This document shows, piece by piece, positions 1 to 12,400 of a stretch of DNA of 64,000 nucleotides; position 1 is the stretch's first letter; each line of letters opens with the position of its first letter. This DNA is from Papio anubis (lineage: Eukaryota > Chordata > Mammalia > Primates > Cercopithecidae): contig NC_044977.1 in NCBI RefSeq assembly GCF_008728515.1, positions 168,191,139 through 168,255,138 on the forward strand. The letters run 5' to 3'. The position numbers and the translations under genes are program-made. The notes under the pieces are model-generated. The model was not told the origin of the DNA, searched no databases, and saw only the letters and a program-made list of their open reading frames with translations.

Positions 1-2
1 GC

Positions 3-318
3 AGCCAAAAAGGTCTGGTTACCCACGGAGGGAAGACCATCAGACTAACAACGGATCTCTCGGTAGAAACTCTACAAGCCAGAAGAGAGTGGGGGCCAAT
101 ATTCAATATTCTATTCTTAAAGAATTTTCAACCCAGAATTTCATATCCAGCCAAACAAAGTTTCATAAGTGAAGGAGAAATAAAATCTTTTACAGACAAG
201 CAAATGCTGAGAGATTTTTGTCACCACCAGGCCTGCCTTACAAGAGCTCCTGAAGGAAGCACTAAACATGGAAAGGAACAACTGGTACCAACCACTGCAA
301 AAACATGCCAAATTGTAA
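3..318 (+). pseudogene. L1 ORF1 (ORF1p) C-terminal remnant, frameshifted
   Basis: ORF1p is the RNA-binding chaperone that coats L1 RNA. Reading in frame from base 3 gives the expected C-terminal domain text (for example LQARREWGPIFN, then FQPRISYPAK and FISEGEIK). At 215-219 a run of five T stands where four are expected. The one-base insertion shifts the frame just after MLRDF, so the last ~30 residues are scrambled. The original TAA is still visible at 316-318 in the shifted frame. Upstream ORF1 is outside the window. Confidence 0.9.
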
Positions 319-1462
319 AGACCATTGAGGCTAGGAAGAAACTGCATCAACTAACGGGCAAAATATCCAGCTAACATCATAATGACAGGATCAAATTCAC
401 ACATAACAATATTAAACTTAAATGTAAATGGACTAAATGCCCTAGTTAAAAGACCCAGCCTGGCAAATTGGATAAAGAGTCAAGTCCCATCAGTGTGCTA
501 TATTCAGGAGACCCATCTCACATGCAGAGACACACATACACTCAAAATAAAGGGATGGAGGAAGATCTACCAAGCAAATGGAAAACAAAAAAAGGCAGGG
601 GTTGCAATCCTAGTCTCTGATAAAACCAACAAAGATCAAAACAGACAAAGAAGGCCATTACATAATGGTAAAGGGATCAATTCAACAAGAAGACTAACTA
701 TCGTAAATATATATACACCCAAGACAGGAGCACCCAGATTCATAAAGCAAGTCTTTAGAGACCTATAAAGAGACTTAGACTCCCACACAATAATAATGGG
801 AGACTTTAACACTCCAATGTCAATATTAGACCGATCAATGAGACAGAAGGTTAACAAGGATATCCAGGAATTGAACTAAACTCTGCACCAAGCAGACCTA
901 ATAGACATCTACAGAAATCTCCACCCCAAATGAACAGAATATACATTCTTCTCAGCACCACATAGCACTTATTCCAAAATTCACCACATAGTTGGAAGTA
1001 AAGCACTCCTCAGCAATGTAAAAGAACAGAAATCACAACAAACTGTCTCTCAGACCCCAGTGCTATCAAATTAGAATTCAGGATTAAGAAACTCACTCAA
1101 AACCACACAACTACATGGAAACTGAACAATCTGCTCCTGAATGACTACTAGGTACAGAACGAAGTGAAGGCAGAAATAAAGATATTCTTTGAAACCAATG
1201 GAAACAAAGACACAACATATCAAAATCTCTGGGACACATTTAAAACAGTGTGTAGAGGGAAATTTATAGCACTAAATGCCCACAAGAGAAAGCAGGAAAG
1301 ATCTAAAATCGACACCCTAACATCAAAATAAAGAGAACTAGAGAAGCAAGAGCAAACAAATTCAAAAGCTAGTAGAAAGCAAGAAATAACTAAAATCACA
1401 GCACAAATGAAGGAGATAGAGACACAAAAAACCCTTCAAAAAATCAATGAATCCAGGAGCTG

Positions 1463-1474
1463 TTTTTTTTTTTT
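1463..1474 (+). repeat. Expanded T-run inside L1 ORF2
   Basis: Twelve consecutive T stand where L1 ORF2 normally has about six, between the ESRS-coding and the following Lys/Asp-coding sequence. It adds to the frame damage of ORF2. Confidence 0.7.
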
Positions 1475-1903
1475 GAAAAAATCCACGAAACAGACCACTA
1501 GCAGGATTAATAAAGAAGAAGAGAGAGAAGAATCAAATAGATTCAATAAAAACTGATAAAGGCGATATCACCACTGATCCCTCAGAAATACAAACTACCA
1601 TCAGAGAACACTATAAACACTTCTACACAAATAAACTAGAAAATCTAGAAGAAATGAATAAATTCCTGGACACATCACCCTCCCAAGACAAAAGCAGGAA
1701 GAAGTTGAATCCCTGAAGAGATCAGTAACAGGCTCTGAAATTGAGGCAATAATTTATAGCCTACCAACCAAAAAAAGTCCTGAACCAGATGGATTCACAG
1801 CTGAATTCTACCAGAGGTAAAAAGAGGAGCTGATACCACTTCTTCTGAAACTATTCCAAACAAGCGAAAAAGAGGGAATCCTCCCTAACTCATTTTATGA
1901 GTC

Positions 1904-1951
1904 CAGCATCATCCTGATACCAGCATCATCCTGATACCATCATCCTGATAC
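1904..1951 (+). repeat. 17-bp tandem repeat, ~2.8 copies, inside L1 ORF2
   Basis: The unit cagcatcatcctgatac occurs at 1904-1920 and 1921-1937, followed by a 14-base partial copy at 1938-1951 lacking part of the start. In L1 ORF2 this text occurs once, followed by a short segment coding a Pro-Gly-Arg-Asp stretch. Here that segment is missing and extra copies stand in its place. It is local to this element. Confidence 0.85.
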
Positions 1952-4229
1952 CACAATAAAAAAAGAAAATTTCAGGCCAATATCCCGGATGAACATCGAT
2001 GCGAAAATCCTCAGTAAAATACTGGCAAACCGATTCCAGCAGCGCATCAAAAAGCTTATCCACTGTGAACAAGTCAGCTTCATCCCTGAGTTGCAAGGCT
2101 GGTTTAACATATAGAAACCAATAAATGTAATCCATCACATAAACAGAACCAGTGATAAAAACCACATGATTATCTCAATAGATGCAGAAAAGGCCTTTGG
2201 CAAAATTCAACAGCCCTTCATGATAAAGCCTCTCAATAAACTAGGTGTTGATGGGACATATCTCAAAATAATAAGAGCTATTTATGACAAGCCCATAGCC
2301 AATATCATACTGCATGGGCAAAACCTGGAAGCATTCCTGTTGAAAACTGGCACAAGACAGGGATGCCTTGTCTCACCACTCCTATTCAACATAGTGTTGG
2401 AAGTTCTGGCCAGAGCAATCAGGCAAGAGAAAGAAATAAAGGTATTCAGGTAGGAAGTCAAATTGTCCCTGTTTGCAGATAACATGATTATATATCTGGA
2501 AAACCCCATCGTGTCAGCCCAAAATCTCCTTAAGCTGATAAGCAACTTCAGCAAAGTCTCAGGATACAAAACCAACATGCAAAAATCACAAGCGTTCCTA
2601 TACACCAATAACAGACAAACAGAGAGCCAAATCATGAGTGAACTCCCATTCACATTTGCTTCAAAGAGAATAAGATACCTAGGAATCCAACTTACAAGGA
2701 ATGTGAAGGACCTCTTCAAGGAGAACTACAAACTACTGCTCAACGAAATAAAAGAGGACACAAACAAATGGAAGAACATACCATGCTCATGGATAGGAAG
2801 AATCAGTATCGTGAAAATGGCCATACTGCGCAAGGTAATTTATAGATTCAATGCCATCCCCATCAAGCTACCAATGACTTTCTTCACAGATTTTGAAAAA
2901 AATTACTTTAAAGTTCACATGGAACCAAAACAGAGCCCATATAGCAAAGACAATCCTAAACAAAAAGAACAAAGCTGGAGGCATCACACTACCTGACTTC
3001 AAACTATGCTACAAGGCTACAGTAGCCAAAACAGCATGGTACTGGTACCAAAACAGAGATATAGACCAATGGAACAGAACAGAGGCCTCAGAAATAATAC
3101 CACACATCTACAACCATCTGATCTGTGACAAACCTGACAAAAACAAGAAATGGGGAAAGGATTCCCTATTTAATAAATGGTGCTGGGAAAACTGGCTAGC
3201 CATATGTAGAAAGCTGAAACTGGATCCCTTCCTTACACCTTATACAAAAATTAATTCAAGCTACATTAGACACTTAAATGTTAGACCTAAAACCATAAAA
3301 ATCCTAGAAGAAAACCTAGGCAATACCATTCAGGACATAGGCATCGGCAAGGACTTCATGTCTAAAACACTAAAAGCAATGGCAACAAAAGCCACAATTG
3401 ACAAATGGGATCTAATTAAACTAAAGAGCTTCTGCACAGCAAAAGAAACTACCATCACAGTGAACAGGCCATCTACAGAATGGGAGAAAATTTTTGCAAT
3501 CTACCCATCTGACCAAGGGCTAATATCCAGAATCTACAAAGAACTTAAACAAATTTACAAGAAAAAATCAAACAATCCCATCAAAAAGTGGGCAAACGAC
3601 ATGAATAGACACTTCTCAAAAGAAGACATTTATACAGCCAACAGACACATGAAAAAATGCTCATCATCTCTGGTCATCAGAGAAATGCAAACCAGTTAGA
3701 ATGGTGATCATTATAAAGTCAGGAAACAACAGGTGCTGGAGAGGACGTGGAGAAATAGGAACACTTTTACACTGTTGGTGGGAGTGTAAATTAGGTCAAC
3801 CATTGTGGAAGACAATGTGGCAATTCCTGAAACATCTAGAACTAGAAATATCATTTGACCCAGCCATCCCATTACTGGGTATATACCCAAATGGTTATAA
3901 ATCATGCTACTATAAAGACACATGCACATGTATGTTTTTTGCAGCACTATTCACAATAGGAAAGACTTGGAACCAATCCAAATGTCCACCAATGATAGAC
4001 TGGATTAAGAAAATGTGGCACATATACACCATGGAATACTATGCAGCCATAAAAAAGGATGAGTTCGTGTCCTTTGTAGGGACATGGATGCAGCTGGAAA
4101 CCATCATTCTCAGCAAACTATCACAAGAACAGAAAACCAAACACCGCATGTTCTCACTCATAGGTGGGAACTGAACAATGAGATCACTTGGTCACAGGAA
4201 GGGGAACATCACACACTGGTGCCTATTGT

Positions 4230-4251
4230 GGGGAGGGGGGAGGAGGGAGGG
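4230..4251 (+). other. G-rich tract in L1 3' UTR (potential G-quadruplex)
   Basis: Four or more G runs of three to six bases separated by single A. The polypurine tract is a regular part of L1PA 3' UTRs. Folding is inferred from base pattern only. Confidence 0.6.
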
Positions 4252-4392
4252 ATAGCATTAGGAGATATACCTAATGTAAATGATGAGTTAATGGGTGCAG
4301 CACACCAACATAGCACATGTATACATATGTAACAAACCTGCACATTGTGCACATGTACCCTAGAACTTAAAGTATAATAAAAAGAAAAAAAG

Positions 4393-6197
4393 AATTTTCT
4401 GATTGGAGCATGTTAATTAGAAGGGTAATTATGAGATCTTTGAAACAGCATTATTTGATTTCACAAATTATTACTGAAAAGTATGTCATATTCCAAGCAA
4501 GATAGTAAAATTAAACAAAACTGTTTTTTTCCACTGAGGCCACATCTATAAAATATGCATATGACAGAATGTTAATTGTCTTCCCATATCCATTTCCTCT
4601 AAGCAACAAATGAACACTCAGAGAAAGAAAAAGATGGTATTACTCAGTCTCCCTTAAAAACATATATGTTATGGAACTAAGTTCTGCCCAAAGGGAGCAA
4701 ATGAAAGTGAGGTATTCAAATTCTAAGAAGTGTCACTTAATGAAAGGATGATGCTTTCCTAGGTCCTGTTTATTGAAATGTAACATGATGACTAGAGCTA
4801 GGGTGATTTTTCTTGGACTGTGAGGTGGAAATTAGTTATTATGAATGATGCTTCAACAAGATAGGAGCCTGAATCCCTGGTGATTTTTGAGCTATTACAC
4901 CGTCTCAAGACTACCTACTTTTACTTGAAACAAGAATAAACTTCAACTTTGTTAATTATTTTTGTTGTGGGCTTTGTTACTTGAAGTCAAGCTTTATCTT
5001 ATGGAACAGATAAGTGAGTTAGAAATTAGTGATTTATTAATAATGGGAAAAAGAAGATACAACAGTGAGAATAATCAAAGTTCAAAAAAAGCAGAGTATA
5101 GGAATGATTATCCAAAAGCCTGTGTCAGAGGGATAATAGTTTTGAACTATATTAATGACTTTTCTTTGTCATGTTTCCTTTTATCAACATTCTAATATTC
5201 TGCGAGTGTCAATTTATTTGACTGGGAAAGGTTTAGGGTTGTTACAGAAGAAATGTACAGAGAAAGAATGTTAGTGATCAGTTGTTGACACTCAAAATGG
5301 ATTCAGCAGCTAGTATTGAAGCAGAGCTTTGTCTAAAACAAGAGGATTTAACAAATTTAAGGAATTTAATAAATCAATACAAAGCATGGAAGGCAGGACA
5401 GAAAACACAGATTTTCTCTGAAGCAGCAGAGAATACCCTTATTCCCATGATGTTAGACTGCAAGGCGTGTTAACATGGGCACGATGCGCAAATGCTAAAG
5501 GAGAAAGTGAAAATCCAAAATCTGGAAGAAGAAACACAAAATATGTGATAAAATATGAGAAGGCTCTAAATAATCTCCTTCCCATCTTGCTCTTCAGAGA
5601 TAACTTCAGAAACATTCCAGTATATGTGCAGGGGCCTGGTAACGCCGAGTCTGCTGAGCCACTTGCTTTGTTGTATCCTAGGACACTTTCAGATCTGGCT
5701 TTAGTCTGGCACCATTCAATGTGGTGTGAGAGCAAAGATGTGTATGGATGAATCTGAGGCCAGACTCCCAGTCTGCAATCATCTGAAATTGTTGCATGAG
5801 ACTTAAAAATGCTCTTGTACTCCTGACTATGGACACCAACCACAAGAGATTTAGTGGAGTGGCACTGGAAGAGCAGAGCAACCACTTATACATGTGCCAG
5901 AACCTTGGATGGAGCTGTGTGGGACCAAACATAGGCTGCAGTGGTAGAAGCTACTGTTCCATTAAAATACAAATAACAACAAACTAACAAAGTGAAAATA
6001 TTCCCAAGATAAGACCTTAGTAGTAAAAGGAGAAAACCAGACAACACTGCAGTAAGATTCAATAAGAATCCAGAAAACAGTGACCAATGAGAACTGAGAT
6101 TAATCCTTCTCCAATGCAACTAACTTGTGTTGCTCATATACCTAAATAGCATAAAGAGACGACCATAAGGAAGCAGAGGTGAAAAAATTTGACTAAG
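4393..6197. other. No recognised feature
   Basis: AT-rich sequence with no repeat family I can name. Frames of 60-150 codons at 4962-5195, 5282-5473 and 5439-5885 show no recognisable domain, splice context or matching codon pattern and are treated as chance. Confidence 0.6.
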
Positions 6198-6218
6198 TTT
6201 TTTTTTTTTTTTTTTTTT
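6198..6218. repeat. Poly(T) tract, 21 bases
   Basis: Uninterrupted T run with no SINE or LINE body on either side and no clear flanking duplication. It could be a slippage-grown homopolymer or the remnant tail of a lost antisense insertion. Confidence 0.8.
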
Positions 6219-6944
6219 AAGAACACTCTTAAAAGATTTAATTAAAGATTGCAAATTGTAACATTTGCATCCTATTATTTTTCCCTTACCCAGGGGTTAG
6301 GGATCATAAGAAAAATCAGGTAAGCTAAAAAAACCAAGAAAAAGATACATTTTCTTTACACATCTAAGTGTGGCACGCGTTAATTAGCTAGATCTCTATA
6401 TTTACAATGTTCAAAGAGAAGGCATGGCAGATACTGCTTTTAAAAAACTGTATGTAAAAGAGTTTCATAATAAAACATTTTCTTAAAAGATTAAAACAAT
6501 TGATGTGTAGAACTCAATGTTACTGAAATGCAAAAGAGTAATACAGCTATGTTAATATGGACATTAGAATGAGGCTGAAATAATTATTGAAAACTTCCTT
6601 CAGGTAACTTCAGAGAAAAATCTATCAAGCTATTCTAATAAATGTCTTATAAATATACATTAAAATGACATATTTGGTGGGCCACCAATGCATTGCCTAG
6701 ACTTTTTTATTCAAATATTTTCTATTATTATTATTTTCATTATCATTACATTGATCCTGCATGGCTCAATATGCATTATTTATCATCACTTGTTTACCAT
6801 TAGCAAAAATACTCTCCTACTTTCTTCACATTATATTAGAGCACATGTTTATACTTGTTTGGTAAAATTATCTGTAAACATAATCCTAGCATAGCATTTT
6901 GTGAGAGCCACAAATTAATTGTCTCTCTAGTCCAAATATACACT
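6219..6944. other. No recognised feature
   Basis: AT-rich unique-looking sequence. Nothing supported. Confidence 0.5.
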
Positions 6945-7800
6945 TCATTTTTCTGTAATAATGTTGGTAGATGTTAAGCTTTGTCAGTAGAGGGCACTAA
7001 AAGGACGCTGTAGGAAGAAAGGGTTTCATTTCCTGGTACTGGTGAGTTCCCAAAGACAGGCTCCTGCGGTACACGCAATTTCTGCAACACCTGGCTCCAG
7101 CAGTGTGCATGGCTTCTGTAAGTGTGCTTTTAACATGGCTGGTGACCAGCAGCACATGGTAACTCCCATGACCTCCATGGCCTTTTTGCTATTCAGCGAG
7201 CCATGGATGCACCTTCCCCAGTGAGGTTTAGATCTCTGCCCTGAGTAAGGAGAGATTTCCAGTTCATGATTGTTCCTTCAACATTATTTTTTGAGCATGC
7301 TATCTCAGCCCAAGGGGTAATAATTGCTCCCTGTATATGCTGTTCTTATGTTTTTAGAGTCTTTATTATTACTAGCAAATTATCCATGACTTCAATCCCA
7401 TATGTTGTAATTAATCATTTTTTATTTTATTTTATTTTTTGAGATGGAGTCTTGCTTTGTGGCCAGGCTGGAGTGCAGTGGCATGATCTTTGCTCACTGA
7501 AACCTCCGCCTCCTGGGTTCAAGCGGTTCCCCTGCCTCAGCCTCCTGAGCAGCTGGGACTACAGGCACACACCACCATGCCAGGCTAATTTTTTGTATTT
7601 TAGTAGAGACAGGGTTTCACCTTGTTGGCCGGGATGGTCTTGATCTTCTGACCTTGTGATCTACCTGCCTCGGCCTCCCAGAGTGCTGGGACTGCAGGCG
7701 TGAGCCACAGCGCCTGGCCTGTAATTAATAATTATTTATGGTAAACTTTTCCAGTTCAAATTGCTATGAAATTTCTGCCCTGGAAATGGTCCCAGGAGAC
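6945..7800 (+). repeat. Left LTR-like repeat (interrupted by Alu)
   Basis: Left member of the direct-repeat pair. It is split by the antisense Alu at 7416-7719, and sequence resumes after the Alu's duplicated target at 7720-7729. The right copy is at about 9812-10395. Confidence 0.5.
7416..7719 (-). mobile_element. Alu SINE, antisense, with perfect 10-bp target-site duplication
   Basis: Full-length dimeric Alu: T-rich tail on the left, body with typical 'ggctggagtgcagtgg' and 'cctcccagagtgctggga', and the Alu 5' end at the right. The target duplication tgtaattaat flanks it at 7406-7415 and 7720-7729. It sits inside the left LTR-like repeat and so is younger than it. Confidence 0.95.
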
Positions 7801-9811
7801 AGACCTCCAATTATGACATTTCGGGTATATTTTGGTTTACTCCTGTGCTTTGTTGCAGTGCTGAGCTTCTTACTAATGGGAAATGAGATGCTAGGAATCC
7901 AGGGCATGTGTGGTATCACAATTAATTAATCAAACTATTGCCTGTGGTATATTGTGACAAAGTGCCAACTGAAGCAAATTCTTTAAGAGCCCAAGTGACT
8001 CTGCCCTTGACCCTATGGCAATAATGATTCTTATAAGGAGCATGGTGTGGGATAGATTTTTCTGAGTGCCCTTGAGCACTTACAGAGAAAAAAAAAATAA
8101 GCTCTCAGTTCAATTCACAGCCTAAGGGCCAGAGAGCTACCATGAGAACCATAAAAGAATATTTAGTGCAGCCACAGGACTGATATTGCTAAATTTGCAC
8201 AATATTTACTTTGTGGGTTGAGTAAATTACAACAGCAGTGAAATTGACCATTTCTCATGTGAAATTTAGGGTACCAATTGAGAAAGAATGAGATCTGGAC
8301 ACTTGGAATGGGGACATATATTTGAACCAAATGAAATTGACAACCCTGAATGGGCAAGCCACTCTGAGGCCTCCGTACTAGTAGAAGTTACTTGCTCTCC
8401 CATGCCTGAAGAGACTAGCCTTCCTTTGCCTGCAAATCTTGTAATAACCTCACCTGTAGGAGATGCCTTGCTAGGGTCTTATGCCCCAAAGTAATTCGTG
8501 TGAAGTATAGCATGCTCGAGAGGAACAGGTGTACACTATACAGTAAAAAGACTACATGGCAAAAGAACTGCAAGACCATGCTAATATATAACCAATAGAA
8601 TCATGATGGGGTGGGACATGTGTGGGAGTGGATTCAACAGGCATTAGGCCAATAAGCAGAGAATATAACACTAGATAAGGCTGAATTCCTTGCTATAGGA
8701 AACTAACTAGAGATTTCAGATTTGATATGTTAGCTTGTAAAGTTGCAGGTGACTCTAACAACTTACTTGGTTGATTGACTGAAACTTGGACACCAAGAGT
8801 CCAGACATTTTACTAGGTGGAGATACCAGAGCCTACTGGTGAAGATAAACCAGTCCAGCGTGGTAAAGCATGGCACTAAGAAATTCATTCGTGAAGAAAG
8901 TTGAGCAGCTTTGCAGACCAGGTACTGTAAGGGATTCTGCCATTGGGATGGATTCCCTGATTTCAACAGGGATAATGGGCTCTGGGGTAACAGAAATCAA
9001 AAGATAGCATACAATCACCAAGAACAAAGTGAGCATATCTAACTGGCAGGGATGACTAGTAATCAGAATACTCTGGCTTGTAGAGATCTTTGGCAGTGGC
9101 TACTGAACACTGTGTTCCCAGGAATGAAATACAAGAGTTGCCTATCAGAGTTATTGTTTTATCTACCCAGTAGGAAAAAAAAAAAACCCTCTAGATATGC
9201 AGCTAAAACCCTGACATAAATGGAAACAGCTTCTCACCTATTTCCTAAATCAATCCACAGACACAGAGTCCCCTGACCGAAGGAGAAACTGGGTCCATTT
9301 GTGAACGGCTGCACCATAGCTACAAGTACATATGGTAAATCTTTCAAGACTAAGAAGTTTGTCTATTTTTCTCTTTGCTTGTTATATGCATGTTTTTATT
9401 TGCATAACTAACCATTTTTATGTCTCCTTCCTGTTTTTATTTTATATACAAGTGGCAGATGGTTAACTTCACAATTTAGTCTTTAGTTCACAGAGCATTT
9501 AGTAGATCTGTGGTGGAATTTGAGAGGATCAATATAGCCAGTAATGGATACAATGACTGTTGGGACTGTGTCACCTCATTTTGGAAAAGGATGAAAATAC
9601 ATTCACTTTCAGGAAGAACATTTATAAATTATTAGGTGGAAATACAGAGTTGTTTCATTTTTGAATAAAAGTTCAAGATTGAATAGCAGAGTGGATATGG
9701 AAACTGAGTAATCCAAGGCATGTACTGTCCTAGTCATCACTTTATTGCCTCTCGGTTGAAAATTCACAACTTACTGCTTTATTTCTGACAGTGGGGCTAT
9801 ACCCTGTAAAC
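7801..9811 (+). other. Decayed internal region between the two LTR-like repeats
   Basis: Less AT-rich than its flanks. A 68-codon frame at 8288-8494 and text around 8820-9160 resemble ERVL-class internal sequence in style, but no catalytic motif is readable and stops are frequent. It is interpreted as a heavily deleted proviral interior only because of the flanking repeats; it could be unrelated sequence. Confidence 0.35.
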
Positions 9812-10395
9812 ATTCCTTCTTTGCCAGTCAGGATAACGTTAAGCTTTGTTAGTAGAAGCTGCTAAGGGAAAACTGAAGGATGAGTGGGTTTCTCTCCCAG
9901 GTTCTGTTATGCTTCTTGATATTGGCTCCTACAACACAGCTTATTTCTACAAAGCCTGTCCCAGCCACATCCACAGCTTTTGCAGGGCCAGCTCCAGGCA
10001 TCCAGAGAATGCTGACTGCAACCCCAGCAGGTGCCTTCATGGCAGAGTACTGCTGGTATGATACCAATCTGTGGATGGCTTCTACTGATATCCTCCTGAG
10101 TACTTTGCAGCCTCAGCAAACCCTGCCATGCAGATTTTCATGGCTATGCCCTCTCCAGTGAATCTGGATCTGTATGGTGTGTAGAGGCTGGTTCCAGACC
10201 CTCTTGCTTCTATTATGTACCAGTTCAGACTTAGGGGTAGTAGCCCCTATAATCTGCTATTACTATATTATTTACAGTTCTGTTTATTCTTTGCTAGCAA
10301 ATCCCCTTACAGTTAATAATTTTTGATATTAAGATTACTGTCTGGTAATCTTAACCTGATGTTTATCTTCTGGATCCTGACTGATATACCTCTTA
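9812..10395 (+). repeat. Right LTR-like repeat
   Basis: Right member of the pair, uninterrupted. It begins near a 'gccagtcaggataac' segment just before 'gttaagctttg' and ends near 'ctgactgatat'. Short frames here (9846-10161, both strands) are chance frames within the repeat. Confidence 0.5.
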
Positions 10396-12311
10396 CAATT
10401 TTGATATTTTTAGTTTGAGAAAAAAAGAAAGTACTAAAATTAAGGTCTGATTTATTGTTAGTCTCCCAGGAATTATTAATGTTTTAGTTTTATATCATTT
10501 TTAACTCACCTATTCTTGAAATTACTAAAGCAAATTGGATATAATACAATTATTTTGAATGTTATTTAAATAAAATTAATGCAAATAAACTTATTAAAAC
10601 CTAGGAATACAAAAATGCCTGTACACAATGAATGTGCATGGTTCAATGTTATGCTATTTATTGATTAAAAATATTGAATATATTAAGAGGTTATTAAAGT
10701 CAAAATCCAGGACAAAATCTTGATTTCCAGCAAGTCCCTTGCCTTACTGGATGACTTTTTGAAAATAAAAATGTTTTCTCATCACTTTAAATCATCAACA
10801 CAGTGTCAATTGAGAATTCTCCCAGAACTGAAGCTTTACTCCTTACATCTAAAGAGAGGAAACAAAGACCTAACCCTCCCTTTAATTTTAGGAATAAGAT
10901 GAGATTCTCTTTACTCCAATGACTCTTCCAAAAGTCTTTCTCACAAATCTTCTCCTTTTTCTAGTTTTGGTCATTCTTGTGAAATTTCAGTTTTATGTTT
11001 TTAATTCTTTTGTGTATGTATCTCATTTAGAATTATTAGATAAGGAGTCCAAGATTAGTAAAACGATATATAGTTTGATAACTTTATATTTCAGTCTGAC
11101 ATCTTGTTTTTATATTTGCATCTTCTGTTGCATCTTGGTGCCTTGGTTGGAATATCAAATTTAATATGTATACACACACACACACACCTATGTATATTTA
11201 TTACATATATTTTCTGTTTAATAAAAATGTTTTGATAGGTAATATGAAGGTATTTGAAGATTTTAAATTATTGATTGTTTCAGGCAATGTTCACTTAATG
11301 AGAAAGTTATAACATTTTAATTACATCTTATTTATTTTTTCTTCTGAAAAATTACTTTCAATCACTTATTTGTCATTTTATCAATTGCCTAATTTGGCAT
11401 GGTCTCAAAGCCTCCACAGGTAATCATACTGAGAATATACATAAAAGTAGGAACTTGGTTAACAAAACAAATTATTTATTTTCTACTTCTAAATTCAAAA
11501 TCATTTTGACTTTTCTACTTATGTCTATCTTCCTACAGAAATTACCATTTAAAATATTTGAACAATGAATTTTCATTTCATGTAAGCAATTGTAATGCTT
11601 ATTATTGTCACTTGAAAAGATTTATATTAAGTGCATGCATGCTCATGATAAATTAAAAATGTATACTTTGTTCTTAAATAAGAAGATTTAAGCACAGTAT
11701 GTTTTCATTTTCTTGTGTTTCCTATTAAAGTGAATTCTCTATTAATGAAATAAATTTTATTCTTCATGGAGACAGAATAGATCAAAAGTGCAAAACTATT
11801 CTGCAAAGTGCTCTTCTTATGTATTAACAGTTACTATATTGAATCATAAGAAAATAACAGTACAATATTATGTTATTTATGAGCACCCTTATTTTTAGCC
11901 TAACAAATGAAAATTCTGATTAGAGATGTTTAAGGAAATTTGTCATAGCCATTGTCTTATAGAAGCCAGATAGATATTAGAAACTTACAGAGAAAATTGA
12001 AAAGCGCACAAAAATGCTAGTTAAAGCCTATAATAAAACTTCTTTGATTGTAGCCTGGCTAGATAAGCACAAAATAAAAACTCTTCATTATTTGCCTATG
12101 TCTCCAAATATCATTATTTATTATTTTAAATACAAGTTACTACATACTTTGAAGATTTAAACAGAAGGATAAACCAAGAAAGAAATAGCAAACACTTTTA
12201 AATTTAATTTTAGAGATGAGTTATTTCTGTATATTTAATCATAGTGAGTGTTTTCACTTGTTTCTGTAATTAAAAATTTTTGTTAATGCAAAAAATGTGC
12301 TAATTGTGAGT
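10396..12311. other. AT-rich unique sequence with one short (AC)n
   Basis: No repeat family recognised. A short AC run lies at 11172-11187. Frames at 10720-11164 are low-complexity and hydrophobic by composition. Confidence 0.55.
11172..11187. repeat. (AC)8 microsatellite
   Basis: Sixteen bases of alternating A and C. Confidence 0.9.
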
Positions 12312-12400
12312 TCATTCATTAATCCATTCATTTACTCTTATATCCATTTATCTATGAATTTTTAAAGGTTCATACTATTCTAGGGTCTGGGGAAAATAAA
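12312..12400 (-). mobile_element. L2/MIR-type 3' end fragment (tentative)
   Basis: The 'attcattaatccattcattta' pattern, then 'actattctagggtctgggga', follows the reverse complement of the common L2 3' end. Strongly diverged. Confidence 0.45.

Larger units (their letters stand above)
382..4174 (+). pseudogene. L1 ORF2 (endonuclease / reverse transcriptase) pseudogene
   Basis: ORF2p nicks target DNA and reverse-transcribes L1 RNA. The start is the ATG at 382, giving MTGSNSHITILNLNVNGLN, the normal N-terminus with the endonuclease Asn; the ETHL motif with the catalytic Glu follows. A stop at 766-768 ends the first frame and further stops and shifts follow, including a TGA near 930. The reverse-transcriptase core appears at 2166-2453 (IDAEKAFGK, where FGK replaces the usual FDK). 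The catalytic FADD box at 2472-2483 reads FADN (GAT AAC), losing an essential Asp. The C-terminal end runs from 3701 to the stop at 4174. Length (~3.79 kb) is near the family norm. Confidence 0.95.
1..4392 (+). mobile_element. LINE-1 (L1PA-type), 5' part cut off by window edge
   Basis: Sense-strand primate L1 running from inside ORF1 through a short inter-ORF spacer, a decayed ORF2 (starting 382), a 3' UTR from 4175 and a short A-rich tail ending near 4392. The 3' UTR has the G-rich tract and the 'cacatgtatacatatgtaac' block typical of L1PA copies. Both ORFs are broken, so it cannot move by itself. The 5' end and 5' target-site duplication lie outside the window, so full length cannot be judged. 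The exact L1PA subfamily is not assigned. Confidence 0.95.
6945..10395 (+). mobile_element. Candidate old endogenous retrovirus relic: two LTR-like repeats and internal sequence
   Basis: Two related blocks in the same orientation lie about 2.9 kb apart. Both share the start-region text 'gttaagctttgt.agtaga', then 'agggt.tc', a middle 'aggggta.ta' motif and a 3' motif ending near 'tttgctagcaaat' / 'tactagcaaat'. Without the Alu in the left copy both are about 0.55 kb. The right one ends near 'cctgactgatat', as expected for an ERVL-class LTR. Roughly 2 kb between them is decayed and lacks an intact gag, pol or env frame. Family is not assigned; the LTR16/ERV3 group is a guess. Boundaries are approximate. 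Confidence 0.5.

Noticed and set aside
4230..4251. G-rich tract as a novel regulatory quadruplex
   Set aside because: It is a regular part of L1PA 3' UTRs, not specific to this locus.
5439..5885. 148-codon minus-strand frame overlapping several plus-strand frames
   Set aside because: No recognisable family, no exon signals, and equally long frames on the opposite strand; treated as chance.
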